Part shown: positions 45,062-54,323 of the stretch, in pieces | Position numbering within the stretch: position 1 is the stretch's first letter | Layout of the letters: each line of letters opens with the position of its first letter | Notes under the pieces: generated by a model | What the model saw: the letters and a program-made list of their open reading frames with translations, nothing else | What the model was told of the DNA's origin: nothing | Databases searched by the model: none | Source: Halonatronomonas betaini | GTDB taxonomy: Bacteria; Bacillota; Halanaerobiia; Halanaerobiales; Halarsenatibacteraceae | Direction: 5' to 3' | DNA length: 64,000 nucleotides | NCBI RefSeq assembly: GCF_015666175.1 | Contig: NZ_JADPIE010000002.1 | Coordinates: forward strand, 1 to 64,000 | Translations under genes and position numbers: made by a program

Positions 45062-46839
45062 TAGATCCAGAAAGCAGTAAATCCGTCCTGTTCATAGCGC
45101 TTAATCATATGGGCTACTTTATCTGCAGATTGAGGATATTTAATATCCTGATTATTTTCTAGATGTTGAATCATCTGTTCACTAATCTTTCTATTCTCAA
45201 CTTTAAAATTTGTATCAGCAAAATAATCGAATAAATCTATTAAAATGTTTTTAAGTTCTCTGCTACTGCCCTGAATTCTAGGCAAAATCTTTTGTTTAAT
45301 CTGATAATCCAAAGCTTTATTTTGATTCTCCTGGCTGTCATTAGAAAACAATCTATAATTATCTGCATGAATCATATAAAAGTTTATCTCATCTCTAATT
45401 CTATAACCAGCATGGAGATTTGCAGACTTTAAAATCTCATTGATATCTCTTAAAATTCCTGTAATCTCTTCTATATGACTTTTCTTCTCTGGTAAAGCAT
45501 CTATTAAATTTAGATATTTCGTCTTTAAAAACTGATTTTCTTCATTTAAAGTTTCAATATCTAAATCATTTTGGGCTGGCAGATCCATTAGATTAATCTG
45601 ATTAAATTCTATAGTATTGGCCCGGTCAAGAACCTTTTTGCTAAATGGATGGGTAGTCTCATCCATATTAACAGTCCCGATTATGTAGAGATTTTCTGAG
45701 AGATGTAGCCCTTCATACTCATGCTTGTCGGCAACTTCAATATTTTCTTTTTCGAAAAAAATAATATCTGATAAAAGTTCATCAGTAACTATTCTATCCT
45801 GCTTATATTTCCTGGTTTCCATCTTTGAGAGAAAGTCACTGAAATAATATTCTACCCTGGCCAGATTCATTTCATCCAGACAGACAAGATAGGGCTTATC
45901 TGGATTTTGATTGGCCAGCTTTATTGTTTTAATTAATGGTCCTGGTTGAAAATCACCTTTTATATTAGTATAGCCTAGCAGATCAGAAGTATCACTCCAG
46001 TCCGGCCTGACAGAGATTAAGTTGAATTGCTCTCCATTACAACCGACAGCTTCAGCAAAGAGCTGAACCAGCTTTGTCTTGCCTGTACCAGAGATTCCTG
46101 CCAGTAGAACGAATGGCTTGGTTTTAAGTGAGAGATAGAAATTTTCAATAGTACCTGGTTTATAGCTGAATCCTTTTGCATTTATGTAGTTTTTGATCTT
46201 TCTAATTTTACTTTTAATGCCTGTTTCATATTCTAAATCCTGATCATCCTTGTTGTCTTCAGAAACCTCTGGGTCATTTTGCTTTAAATCATTTTCATAT
46301 TCAATACCATCGTTTAAAGTCTTTATAGCAGTATCTATTGAATTATATTTATTTATAATTTTTTCTAGTTTAGTATCTGCTATAAATGAAAAACCCTGGG
46401 GAGTAAAATTTTCACTATAACCTACAAACCTGTTAAACTCTTTGATACTTATATCTGTTTTAAAAATTATCTCGACAAAAAATATGTATTCCCAGGTCTC
46501 TCCTTTAGTGGTTGTTCCCCAGATGCTTTCTGCTAGTTGATGGTTCTGGACCTTTGCTATAACCCTTCCGTAATGGGTAAAGGTCTGATTTGATCCATAG
46601 AGTAAAAACCTGTAAACCTTTTCTAGCTTATTCCAATTGCTTTTATTACTAGTACCAGGAGTTGCACCCCACATATTAACATTTTCAGGATTTTCTAATT
46701 CATCTAGAAAGCCGTTATCAATATAATCAGCATAATCCATTAAATTTACGGAATTCTTAATAGTTTTAGTAACATGTTCCTGGGCAGCTGAGCTGCTGGC
46801 AGTAAAATAAAAAAGTTTATTCTTCTGATCATTACCCAT
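45061..46839 (-). CDS. McrB-type AAA+ motor with EVE/PUA-like N-terminal domain
   Basis: A 592-aa paralogue of the McrB-type protein at 38577-40385. The AAA+ halves are nearly the same (GISGTGKTKLVQLFAEA, LDEMNLARVEYYFSDFLS, YEQDGFTAFWI), but the N-terminal 170 residues differ: FYFTASSSAAQEHV, then GRVIAKVQNHQLAESIWG, then FTPQGFSFI. That strand-rich pattern resembles EVE/PUA-fold modified-base readers; this domain call is an inference. AGGAGG precedes the ATG. It is 39 bases downstream of the MazG-like gene and co-directional with the rest of the island. Confidence 0.82.
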   Translation of the reverse strand: MGNDQKNKLFYFTASSSAAQEHVTKTIKNSVNLMDYADYIDNGFLDELENPENVNMWGATPGTSNKSNWNKLEKVYRFLLYGSNQTFTHYGRVIAKVQNHQLAESIWGTTTKGETWEYIFFVEIIFKTDISIKEFNRFVGYSENFTPQGFSFIADTKLEKIINKYNSIDTAIKTLNDGIEYENDLKQNDPEVSEDNKDDQDLEYETGIKSKIRKIKNYINAKGFSYKPGTIENFYLSLKTKPFVLLAGISGTGKTKLVQLFAEAVGCNGEQFNLISVRPDWSDTSDLLGYTNIKGDFQPGPLIKTIKLANQNPDKPYLVCLDEMNLARVEYYFSDFLSKMETRKYKQDRIVTDELLSDIIFFEKENIEVADKHEYEGLHLSENLYIIGTVNMDETTHPFSKKVLDRANTIEFNQINLMDLPAQNDLDIETLNEENQFLKTKYLNLIDALPEKKSHIEEITGILRDINEILKSANLHAGYRIRDEINFYMIHADNYRLFSNDSQENQNKALDYQIKQKILPRIQGSSRELKNILIDLFDYFADTNFKVENRKISEQMIQHLENNQDIKYPQSADKVAHMIKRYEQDGFTAFWI

Positions 46840-46878
46840 AGTTAGTTTAGCCTCCTAACCAGTGCTGAAATTCTAGGA

Positions 46879-47214
46879 TTACAATTCAGTATATTTAGCA
46901 TTTGAACCATAAGATTTATTTACAGGATATTTCAAGTTATTTTTCTTCAGTTTCTTAGCAACTATCTCTTGAATATCCAGGTCCATTCTATCGGCCATTA
47001 AAATAGAATATATAATAATGTCTGCTAATTCATCTTTAATCTCAGCTTTTGAACTTTCAATAGCTTCATTGCTATTAACCCACTGGAAAAGTTCTAAGAG
47101 TTCATTGGCCTCTAATGATAAAGATATTGCTAGATTTTTTGGTGTATGGTATTGTGACCAGTTTCTGTCATCTCTAAATTTAATTATTTTATCTATTAGT
47201 TCTTGATCTATCAT
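46879..47214 (-). CDS. MazG-like nucleotide pyrophosphohydrolase
   Basis: A 111-aa protein with the compact MazG/dCTPase fold: WSQYHTPKNLAISLSLEANELLELFQW followed by EIKDELADIIIYSILMAD. The EANE and ELAD motifs supply the magnesium-binding acids. CGGAGG lies before the ATG. It is the first gene of the defence operon. Such enzymes hydrolyse (d)NTPs and are frequent in anti-phage islands, where they may deplete or sense nucleotides; the precise substrate is unknown. Confidence 0.85.
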   Translation of the reverse strand: MIDQELIDKIIKFRDDRNWSQYHTPKNLAISLSLEANELLELFQWVNSNEAIESSKAEIKDELADIIIYSILMADRMDLDIQEIVAKKLKKNNLKYPVNKSYGSNAKYTEL

Positions 47215-47794
47215 TATTGAACCTCCGTAGAATATAATTTCTTTATCTATTTACACTTAATTCTATTATTCTTTATTGAGCTGATTTTACCTGCATGATA
47301 AGCTAACTTATGTTAAATAATCATAAGAAAGGTCAAAAGTATCTCTAAACAAACTACATTATTGTTTTGACTTTGTATTTAGCATAAAGTTATTTGCATA
47401 AATTTTCTCGAATCTGTTTCATTTTAAGGCTATGGTTTTTAGCATCTATGCTATTAATATTATATTTAACCATTTACTAAGTTTATCCTGCAATAACGTA
47501 TAATAAATATTGACTTTGTTGATTTAAAAAAAAGTATTTAATTTAATCAATAATTAAAATAGTGAAATGAGGTTCCCCCATATTGAGCCTATAGAGTTAT
47601 GAAGTAAATGCTAGAATAACTGGATATAGAGAAGTTCATAGTTTTAATAGTCTTACAAGTCAAGGCTTTTCACCTCATAACCTTTAGATTTAACTTTAAT
47701 TTAAAGGTCAAACAATTAAATACTCCCTGAATTTCTCAGGGAGTATTTCCATAAGGGACTTAAATTATATATTCTAAATTTAAAGTATTAATTT
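47215..47794. other. Intergenic region, 580 bases
   Basis: Contains the upstream region of the defence operon with a TATCCTGCAAT site at 47484-47494, and the terminator of the adenine deaminase gene at 47718-47748. No open frame with a good ribosome site and no tRNA were seen. Confidence 0.6.
47718..47748 (-). terminator. Terminator after adenine deaminase
   Basis: A 13-bp perfect stem (AAATACTCCCTGA / TCAGGGAGTATTT) with a 5-base loop; A/T-rich sequence borders it on both sides. One of the strongest hairpins in the window. Confidence 0.88.
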
Positions 47795-49606
47795 TTAAAT
47801 AAAGAGGTCAATTATTTTAGTGTTTTCTACATCGATTAAACCCTTATCTGTTAATTTTAAAGCCGGACTGACTGGTAAAGTATTAGTACAGAGTGACATA
47901 ATTATATTATAATGATTATAACCTAAATGTTTTAATGCTTCAGTAACTTTTTTTAGTTTTCCTCCAGCTTTTATTGCTGATTCTTCAGTAAGAATACCAG
48001 CTACTGGAAGTTTAAGCTTTGCAATAATTTTTCCATCTTCAACTACTACTATTCCACCTTGATCTTTTATGACTTCATTAGCAGCCATTATACCATCTTC
48101 TTTATTATGAGCAATCAAATAAAGATTATGATGGTCATGGGCATAAGTTGTAGCTACTGCTCCTCTTTTAATTGTCTCTCCACCTATTAATGCTCTAGCT
48201 ATGTTACCATTTTTGCCATGACGTTCAAATACTGCTGCTAGAGCATAGGGTGAGTCTTCCCAGTTTAATGTAACTTCTTGTTCTTGCAACTGATTAACCG
48301 TTAAATTAACATTTTTTTCTTCAGTATAGGTATTATCAGATTTAACCTGAATTAATCTACAGGTAACTTCCTCATTATCTTTATAACTTTCCGGAACTAT
48401 TATATTCAAATCCTCACTATTTATGCTTTTTAATTTAACACTATTATAAAAATATTCTGGAAAACTGCGCTTTGAACTAAACAATTCAGCTTTTTCTGTA
48501 TTTTGAGATTGATTATCCTCATGCAAAATATCAGTCGAGCTGAAAACCAACCTTCCATCCTTATAAACTTCAGCAATCTCAAATTCCTCAAGGCTATCAA
48601 GGACTATAAAATCTGCCTTTTTGCCAGGGGTCAGACTTCCCCTGTCGTTTAAATTCATTCTTCTAGCCGGAGTATACGTCGCCATATGAATAGCTTCAAT
48701 TACTGGCAGTCCATATATTATCGCTTGACGAATTACATTATCAAGGTGGCCTCTATCAATCAGATCATCGACCATAATATCATCAGTTACCAGGGATAGA
48801 TTATCATAAATGTTATGTTCATTTATAAATTCAATTAATTTTCTATCTAAAGTCTTCTCTTGAATCTCAACAAACATACCATTCTTAACTCTGGCTTCTA
48901 GTCGATCAAGGTTTTGAAGCGTATGATCAGCAGTAATACCTTTTCTAATAAAGCTAGCAAGTTCATAACCTAAAAGCGAAGGAACATGTCCTTCTATAAT
49001 GTCATTACCTGACTTTTGCTGGTAAACTTCGATTAGTTTATTAATTTTACTATCAGGCTCATAAAGAACTGCATTATTATTCATTACCTCTCCCAGGCAA
49101 ACTATATCCTCATAATCTAAAAGCTCTTTTAATTCTGAAATAGCTATCTCTGCACCTGAGGTCTCTAACTGATTACTAGTCGATGGTACTGAACTTGGAA
49201 TTCCCCAGAATATATCGACCGGCGATTCTTTTGCACTGGCTATCATTTCTTTAATCCCCTCTAAACCAAAAACATTAGCTATTTCATGGGGTTCAGCCAC
49301 TATTGAAGTAACTCCATGTTTAATAATAGCACTGGCAAAGGGGATTGGAGCCAGCATTGAACTCTCAATATGCATATGAATATCAATCAATCCTGGGATT
49401 ACATATTTGCCATTAAGATCATAAGTATTTTCAGCTTTAATACTTGCCATTACTTCTGCAGGCAACTCATCTATCTGACCAATAAACTCTACCTGATCAC
49501 CAATTATCAATAAATTTCCAAAGATAAATTCTCTGAAATGTGGGTTATAGATTTTTATATTTTTAAATAGTTTCCTGGTATTTTGTTCTGTCAATAGTTC
49601 CACCAC
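47795..49606 (-). CDS. ade: Adenine deaminase
   Basis: A 603-aa amidohydrolase-family enzyme converting adenine to hypoxanthine and ammonia. The metal-binding GLIDIHMHIESSML is near residue 75, followed by IVAEPHEIANVFG, EGHVPSLLGYELASFI and TADHTL; the C-terminal ade-specific domain includes ARALIGG, TYAHDHHN, KLPVAGILT and SLCTNTLPVSPALKLTDKGLI. Length fits the family. Start is GTG 49606 or the next GTG, behind AGGAAG. It is the last gene of the Opp-nucleoside phosphorylase run, so it probably acts on adenine freed from adenosine. Confidence 0.92.
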   Translation of the reverse strand: MVELLTEQNTRKLFKNIKIYNPHFREFIFGNLLIIGDQVEFIGQIDELPAEVMASIKAENTYDLNGKYVIPGLIDIHMHIESSMLAPIPFASAIIKHGVTSIVAEPHEIANVFGLEGIKEMIASAKESPVDIFWGIPSSVPSTSNQLETSGAEIAISELKELLDYEDIVCLGEVMNNNAVLYEPDSKINKLIEVYQQKSGNDIIEGHVPSLLGYELASFIRKGITADHTLQNLDRLEARVKNGMFVEIQEKTLDRKLIEFINEHNIYDNLSLVTDDIMVDDLIDRGHLDNVIRQAIIYGLPVIEAIHMATYTPARRMNLNDRGSLTPGKKADFIVLDSLEEFEIAEVYKDGRLVFSSTDILHEDNQSQNTEKAELFSSKRSFPEYFYNSVKLKSINSEDLNIIVPESYKDNEEVTCRLIQVKSDNTYTEEKNVNLTVNQLQEQEVTLNWEDSPYALAAVFERHGKNGNIARALIGGETIKRGAVATTYAHDHHNLYLIAHNKEDGIMAANEVIKDQGGIVVVEDGKIIAKLKLPVAGILTEESAIKAGGKLKKVTEALKHLGYNHYNIIMSLCTNTLPVSPALKLTDKGLIDVENTKIIDLFI

Positions 49607-49628
49607 TTCCTATTCCTGTTAATTAAAG

Positions 49629-50366
49629 CTACTTCTTATCCTGTTCAGCCAACTTATAGATGGCTTCCAGGGCAATCTCGATTGATTCCTGTTCAGCTTT
49701 AGCAAATAATTCTTCTTTTTCAGCAAGAGTTGGCTGTTCTGGTAAAAGTATATTAGAATCTGTGCCAACTATACCTCCGGATCTTACACCATGAATTCTA
49801 GCCAGAGTATAGATTGTAGAACATTCCTGTTCCGAGCATTTCACATTATATTCTGTTAGAAGTTCATTAAGTGCTGGGTTTTGCTTATAATATGCATCTC
49901 GAGTATAGCTGGTACCAATATGTAGTTTGCGACCTTTATCTTTAACAGCCTCAATCAAAGCTGCAGTTACATAGTGGTCAGCTACTGCTGGAAAAGCTGA
50001 ATCTACATATTCTTTACTAGTACCTTCTCCTCTAAATGCGCTGTCAACAACAATGACATCGCCAATTTCTATATCTGGTTGTCTTGCACCACAGGATCCA
50101 ACCCTGATAAAAGTATCAGCTCCGACTTTAATCATTTCTTCTAATGCTATTGAAGTTGAAGGTCCACCTATTCCTGTTGAACAGACAGTTACATCAACAC
50201 CTTTATACTGACCGTTATAAATTAAATATTCCCTGTGTCTAGTAACAAGTTCTTTATTATCAAAATGATCTGCAATCTTTTCAACCCTTTCAACTGAACC
50301 AGGTGTTAAGACATAACTTGCTATATCACCTTTTTTACATCTAATATGTTTTTGAACTTCTTCCAT
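49629..50366 (-). CDS. Nucleoside phosphorylase (uridine/purine nucleoside phosphorylase family)
   Basis: A 245-aa PNP_UDP_1 enzyme that splits nucleosides with phosphate to a base and ribose-1-phosphate. The family signature regions are YVLTPGSVERV near residue 19, CSTGIGGPSTSIALEEMIKVGADTFIRVGSCGA (about 60-95) and SEQECSTIYTLAR near 175, the ribose-binding Glu region. Sequence alone does not separate uridine from purine substrates; the adjacent adenine deaminase favours purines. The ATG directly abuts the stop codon of the OppF-like gene, with AGGAGG upstream, so it is tightly linked to the transporter. Confidence 0.88.
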   Translation of the reverse strand: MEEVQKHIRCKKGDIASYVLTPGSVERVEKIADHFDNKELVTRHREYLIYNGQYKGVDVTVCSTGIGGPSTSIALEEMIKVGADTFIRVGSCGARQPDIEIGDVIVVDSAFRGEGTSKEYVDSAFPAVADHYVTAALIEAVKDKGRKLHIGTSYTRDAYYKQNPALNELLTEYNVKCSEQECSTIYTLARIHGVRSGGIVGTDSNILLPEQPTLAEKEELFAKAEQESIEIALEAIYKLAEQDKK

Positions 50367-51398
50367 TTATAAATTACCTCCTTGATTTCTATTATCGAAT
50401 CTTTCTTTAGCAAAATGGCATGATACCTGATGGCCTGATTCTATTTCTTCTAAACTTGGAACTTTTTTAGAGCAAATTTCCTTTGCATAAAAGCAACGTG
50501 GATGAAAATGACAGCCTGATGGCGGATTTTTAGGTGATGGTACTGACCCAGATAGAATTATTCTCTCCTTATTTCTTGTCTTTTCAGGATTTGGAATAGG
50601 TGTTGAAGAAACAAGCGATTCTGTATATGGATGAATCTGTTTTTCAAAAACCTGATCATTTGTTCCAATCTCAACTATTTTACCTAAATACATAACCGCT
50701 ATTCTATCCGCCACTGAACGAACTACTGTCAACTCATGACTGATAAATAAAAAGGCAAGGCCTCTTTCGGTCTGAAGCTTTTGTAAGGATCTTAAAACTT
50801 GAGATTTAACTGAAACATCCAGTGCAGAAACTGGTTCATCAGCAACAATAAATTCTGGTTCAGTTGCAAGCGCCCTTGCTATTCCAATTCTCTGTCTCTG
50901 CCCACCAGAAAGTTCATTAGGGTATTTACTTAAAAATTTTTCAGCTGGCTTAAGACCAACATCATTTAATAACTGAAGTATTCTTTCTTTAATAGCCTGC
51001 TTATCATTTTTATCCATTATTCCTGAACAGGTTAGAGCCGATCGCATTATATTAGCAATATTCTTTCTAGGATTTAATGAAGCTTTACTATTTTGAAAGA
51101 CCACCTGAACTTTCTGTCGATATTCTTTCCAATCCTTGTCTTGAAAATCAGACCTTGATTTATCTTTATAGATAATGTCCCCAGAAGTTAAACTCTCGAG
51201 ATTGAGAATTAGTCGTCCTGTAGTTGTTTTACCACAACCGCTCTCGCCAACTAATGCTAAAATTTCACCTGGAACTATCTCTAATGATATATCATTAACT
51301 GCTTTTAAAGACTTTTTATAACCAAAAAATGAACGGTCATAAGGAAATTCTTTAGTTACATTATTTAGTTTTATTAATGGAGATGCTTTAGTATTCAT
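50367..51398 (-). CDS. Opp/Dpp-type ABC transporter ATPase (OppF-like)
   Basis: A 343-aa ATPase: Walker A GESGCGKTT, signature LSGGQRQR, Walker B FIVADEPVSALD, switch His in SHEL. The C-terminal extension has CHFHPRCFYAKEIC. The start ATG has GGGTGA upstream. It lies between the OppD-like gene and the nucleoside phosphorylase gene in an uninterrupted run. Confidence 0.9.
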   Translation of the reverse strand: MNTKASPLIKLNNVTKEFPYDRSFFGYKKSLKAVNDISLEIVPGEILALVGESGCGKTTTGRLILNLESLTSGDIIYKDKSRSDFQDKDWKEYRQKVQVVFQNSKASLNPRKNIANIMRSALTCSGIMDKNDKQAIKERILQLLNDVGLKPAEKFLSKYPNELSGGQRQRIGIARALATEPEFIVADEPVSALDVSVKSQVLRSLQKLQTERGLAFLFISHELTVVRSVADRIAVMYLGKIVEIGTNDQVFEKQIHPYTESLVSSTPIPNPEKTRNKERIILSGSVPSPKNPPSGCHFHPRCFYAKEICSKKVPSLEEIESGHQVSCHFAKERFDNRNQGGNL

Positions 51399-51415
51399 AT
51401 AATCACCCGATTATT

Positions 51416-52378
51416 TTATTTATAAAGCCAGCAAGCAACTTCATTATCAAAAAATGGAGGCAACTCTTTTTTGCATATTTCCATTACCTCCGGGCATCTT
51501 GGATTAAATCTACAACCATTTGGAAGTTCTGTAAGATTAGGTATACTCCCTTTAATAGGTTGTTCTATTTCTTTTTTTGAGCTTTGCATTGAAAAAGCTC
51601 CTTTTAAAAGACCTTTAGTATAAGGATGCTTAGGTTCATTAAAAATTGAATAAACATCATTTACTTCAACAACCTTACCTGTATACATGATATAAACATA
51701 GTCACTAATATCAGCAATAACCCCTAAGTCATGGGTTATAATTAAAAGTGTAAAATTCTTTTTCTTTTGAAGTTCCTTTAATAAATCAAGTATTTGAGCT
51801 TGAATTGTTACATCTAAAGCTGTGGTTGGCTCATCAGCTATAACTAATTCTGGATCACAGATAAGAGCTGAAACAATTCCAACTCTCTGAAGCATCCCTC
51901 CAGATAATTCATGTGGATAACGATCTATAATATCCTTTGAAAGTCCAACCTCTTCAAGACTTGATAAAATTCTATTGTCTCGATCACCTATATTGTGAGC
52001 TTTAAGTTCTTCTTTAAGTTGCTTTCCAATCTTAACAACTGGATTAAAAGTAAGAGAATAATCCTGAAAAACCATACCAATTTCATTGCCTCTAATTTTT
52101 CTCAATTCTTTTTCTTTTAACTTAAGTAGATTTCTTCCTTTAAAATTAATCTCACCATCTTTGACTCTTGCTGCAGAAGTCGGGAATAGATTAAGAATTG
52201 AATATGCTGTCATTGATTTACCACTACCACTTTCTCCTGCAAGACCAATAATCTTTCCTTTAGGAACAAAGAACTTTTCTATTTCAACTGGTTTAATAAT
52301 TCCATTAGGAATTTTAATTTCAGTTGTTAAATTCTTTATTTCTAACAGATAATCTTCATATGAATTAATGTTTTTCAT
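51416..52378 (-). CDS. Opp/Dpp-type ABC transporter ATPase (OppD-like)
   Basis: A 320-aa ATPase: Walker A GESGSGKS, Q-loop MVFQDYSLTFNPV, signature LSGGMLQR, Walker B LVIADEPTTALDV, switch His in ITHDLG, and the C-terminal CRFNPRCPEVMEIC. GGAGG precedes the ATG. It is the partner of the OppF-like subunit. Confidence 0.9.
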   Translation of the reverse strand: MKNINSYEDYLLEIKNLTTEIKIPNGIIKPVEIEKFFVPKGKIIGLAGESGSGKSMTAYSILNLFPTSAARVKDGEINFKGRNLLKLKEKELRKIRGNEIGMVFQDYSLTFNPVVKIGKQLKEELKAHNIGDRDNRILSSLEEVGLSKDIIDRYPHELSGGMLQRVGIVSALICDPELVIADEPTTALDVTIQAQILDLLKELQKKKNFTLLIITHDLGVIADISDYVYIMYTGKVVEVNDVYSIFNEPKHPYTKGLLKGAFSMQSSKKEIEQPIKGSIPNLTELPNGCRFNPRCPEVMEICKKELPPFFDNEVACWLYK

Positions 52379-52404
52379 TAGTTAATACCTCCAGGACAGA
52401 ACTT

Positions 52405-53265
52405 CTAATCACTTTGTAGCACCGGATTAGTTGCTTCATTAAGACCATTACCGACTAAGTTAAACCCAAGAACTGCCAGGGAAATTGCTGCTCCCGGAAA
52501 AACTGACATCCACCAGGCTCTTCTCAAATAATCCTGGGCTAAACTTAACATACCACCCCAGCTCATCATATTAGGGTCACCTAATCCAAAGAATCCTAGA
52601 CCTGCTTCTAAAAGAATAGCTGTTGCTATATTAAGGGTTGAAACAACAATAATTTGGGGCAGAACATTTGGTAATATCTCAATAAAGATTAATCTAAAAT
52701 CACTCATACCAATTACTTTTCCGCTTTCTACATATGGCAAACTACTATGAGAGAGGTATTCACTCCTAACTAATCTTGCCATTCCTGGCCAGCTTAAAAC
52801 TCCAATTACTAATATTAATCTATTTAATCCTGTACCAAAGAATGAGATTACAACAAGAGCTAACACAAATCTCGGTATTGTCATAAACAACTCTGTTATA
52901 CGCATTAATATGTTATCTATCCAGCCACCATAATAACCGCTTAAGGCTCCTACAATGATACCAATTATTGTACCAGTAAATGCTGCAAGAATACCTACAA
53001 TCAAGGATACTCTGGCACCCCAAATAACACCACTCAGTACATCTCGACCAAGATTATCTGTTCCAAGTAAATGTCCTTCTGTCCCAGGTGGTTCAAATCT
53101 CAATCTTGAAACTGACCTGGGGCTATGTGGTGCAAGTACTGGAGCAAAAATAGCAATTATAATAATTGCTAAAACTAAGAACATACCAATTATAGCTATT
53201 TTTTTACGGCTAAAATAGTACCAGATTTTTTTTATTTCTGAGCTACCTAAATTATCTTCTGCCAA
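52405..53265 (-). CDS. Opp/Dpp-type ABC transporter permease (OppC-like)
   Basis: A 286-aa permease with the OppC N-terminal helix, GTDNLGRDVLSGVIWGARVSL, and the BPD_transp_1 domain ending GLNEATNPVLQ. Start is TTG 53265 behind GAGGTG. It sits 32 bases after the OppB-like gene. Confidence 0.9.
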   Translation of the reverse strand: MAEDNLGSSEIKKIWYYFSRKKIAIIGMFLVLAIIIIAIFAPVLAPHSPRSVSRLRFEPPGTEGHLLGTDNLGRDVLSGVIWGARVSLIVGILAAFTGTIIGIIVGALSGYYGGWIDNILMRITELFMTIPRFVLALVVISFFGTGLNRLILVIGVLSWPGMARLVRSEYLSHSSLPYVESGKVIGMSDFRLIFIEILPNVLPQIIVVSTLNIATAILLEAGLGFFGLGDPNMMSWGGMLSLAQDYLRRAWWMSVFPGAAISLAVLGFNLVGNGLNEATNPVLQSD

Positions 53266-53297
53266 TTAAGTTCACCTCACTCTTGCTATGTTTAAAT

Positions 53298-54293
53298 TTA
53301 TTCATATTTTACCCTGGGATCTATATAGGCGTATAATAAATCAGTTAATAATGTAACTATTATTACAACTATAGAAACTATTAATAGTATCCCAATCAAT
53401 GTCGGATAATCTCTAGCCGATATCGAAGTATAGAGTAACCTTCCCACTCCTGGCCAACCAAAAACTGTTTCAACAAGAGCTGAACCTGCTACTATAAAAG
53501 TGAAGTGGTATCCTATTATAGTGACAATCGGCATTAGTGAATTCCTGAGCCCATGTCTAAATAATACATTCTTAGAACTAATGCCTCTAGATCTAGCTGC
53601 AAGTACAAAGTCTGAACTTAAATTTTCAATCAAACTAGTCCTTGTTACCCTAGTTGTTAATGCAATATATCTTAAAGATAATGCTAACATTGGTAATATC
53701 ATATGAATCATTCTATCCCAATAAAATTGAAATCCAGAATAATCAGCCCTAATCGATTGAAGTCCTCCTGATGGAAACCATCCTAGCCAGACTGCAAAAA
53801 CTAAAATTAATATCTGACCTGACCAGAAAACAGGTATTGAATAACCTATTGTGGAAAATGCAACAGCAATATTATCAATAATTGTATTTTTATATCTTGC
53901 TGCCAATATTCCAAACAATACTCCAACAATTGTTGCAAAAACTATTGTTGATATCATAAGAATCATTGTTCTAAGAAGTCTACCTAACACTAAAGTCAAC
54001 ACAGGCACCCTATAATTAAATGAAAAACCGAGGTTACCTCTAAAAACATTTCCAATATATCTTGCCAGACGAATAAATATGTTCTGATCAAGCCCAAATT
54101 CCGTTCTCATCTGCTCGGCATATTCAGCAGGTACTGGAAATTCTCCCACAAGAGCTGTAATTGGATCACCTGGAGCTAAATTAATCAATAAAAAGTTTAT
54201 GATTATTATTGCAATTATGAGAGGTATAGCCTGGGCAACACGCAATAAAGCGTATTGCCCTAAGGTTCTACCTCCGCTATTACTAGAACTCAT
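53298..54293 (-). CDS. Opp/Dpp-type ABC transporter permease (OppB-like)
   Basis: A 331-aa permease; helix 1 ends LLINLAPGDPITAL, the normal OppB pattern, followed by the conserved FGLDQNIFIRLARYIGNVFRGNLGFSF block and a five-helix permease domain ending LYAYIDPRVKYE. AAGGAGG precedes the ATG. Compare the first oppB (5003-6043), which lacks a standard start codon. Confidence 0.9.
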   Translation of the reverse strand: MSSSNSGGRTLGQYALLRVAQAIPLIIAIIIINFLLINLAPGDPITALVGEFPVPAEYAEQMRTEFGLDQNIFIRLARYIGNVFRGNLGFSFNYRVPVLTLVLGRLLRTMILMISTIVFATIVGVLFGILAARYKNTIIDNIAVAFSTIGYSIPVFWSGQILILVFAVWLGWFPSGGLQSIRADYSGFQFYWDRMIHMILPMLALSLRYIALTTRVTRTSLIENLSSDFVLAARSRGISSKNVLFRHGLRNSLMPIVTIIGYHFTFIVAGSALVETVFGWPGVGRLLYTSISARDYPTLIGILLIVSIVVIIVTLLTDLLYAYIDPRVKYE

Positions 54294-54323
54294 TTAATAG
54301 CAGCCTCCTTAATATAGTGGAGT

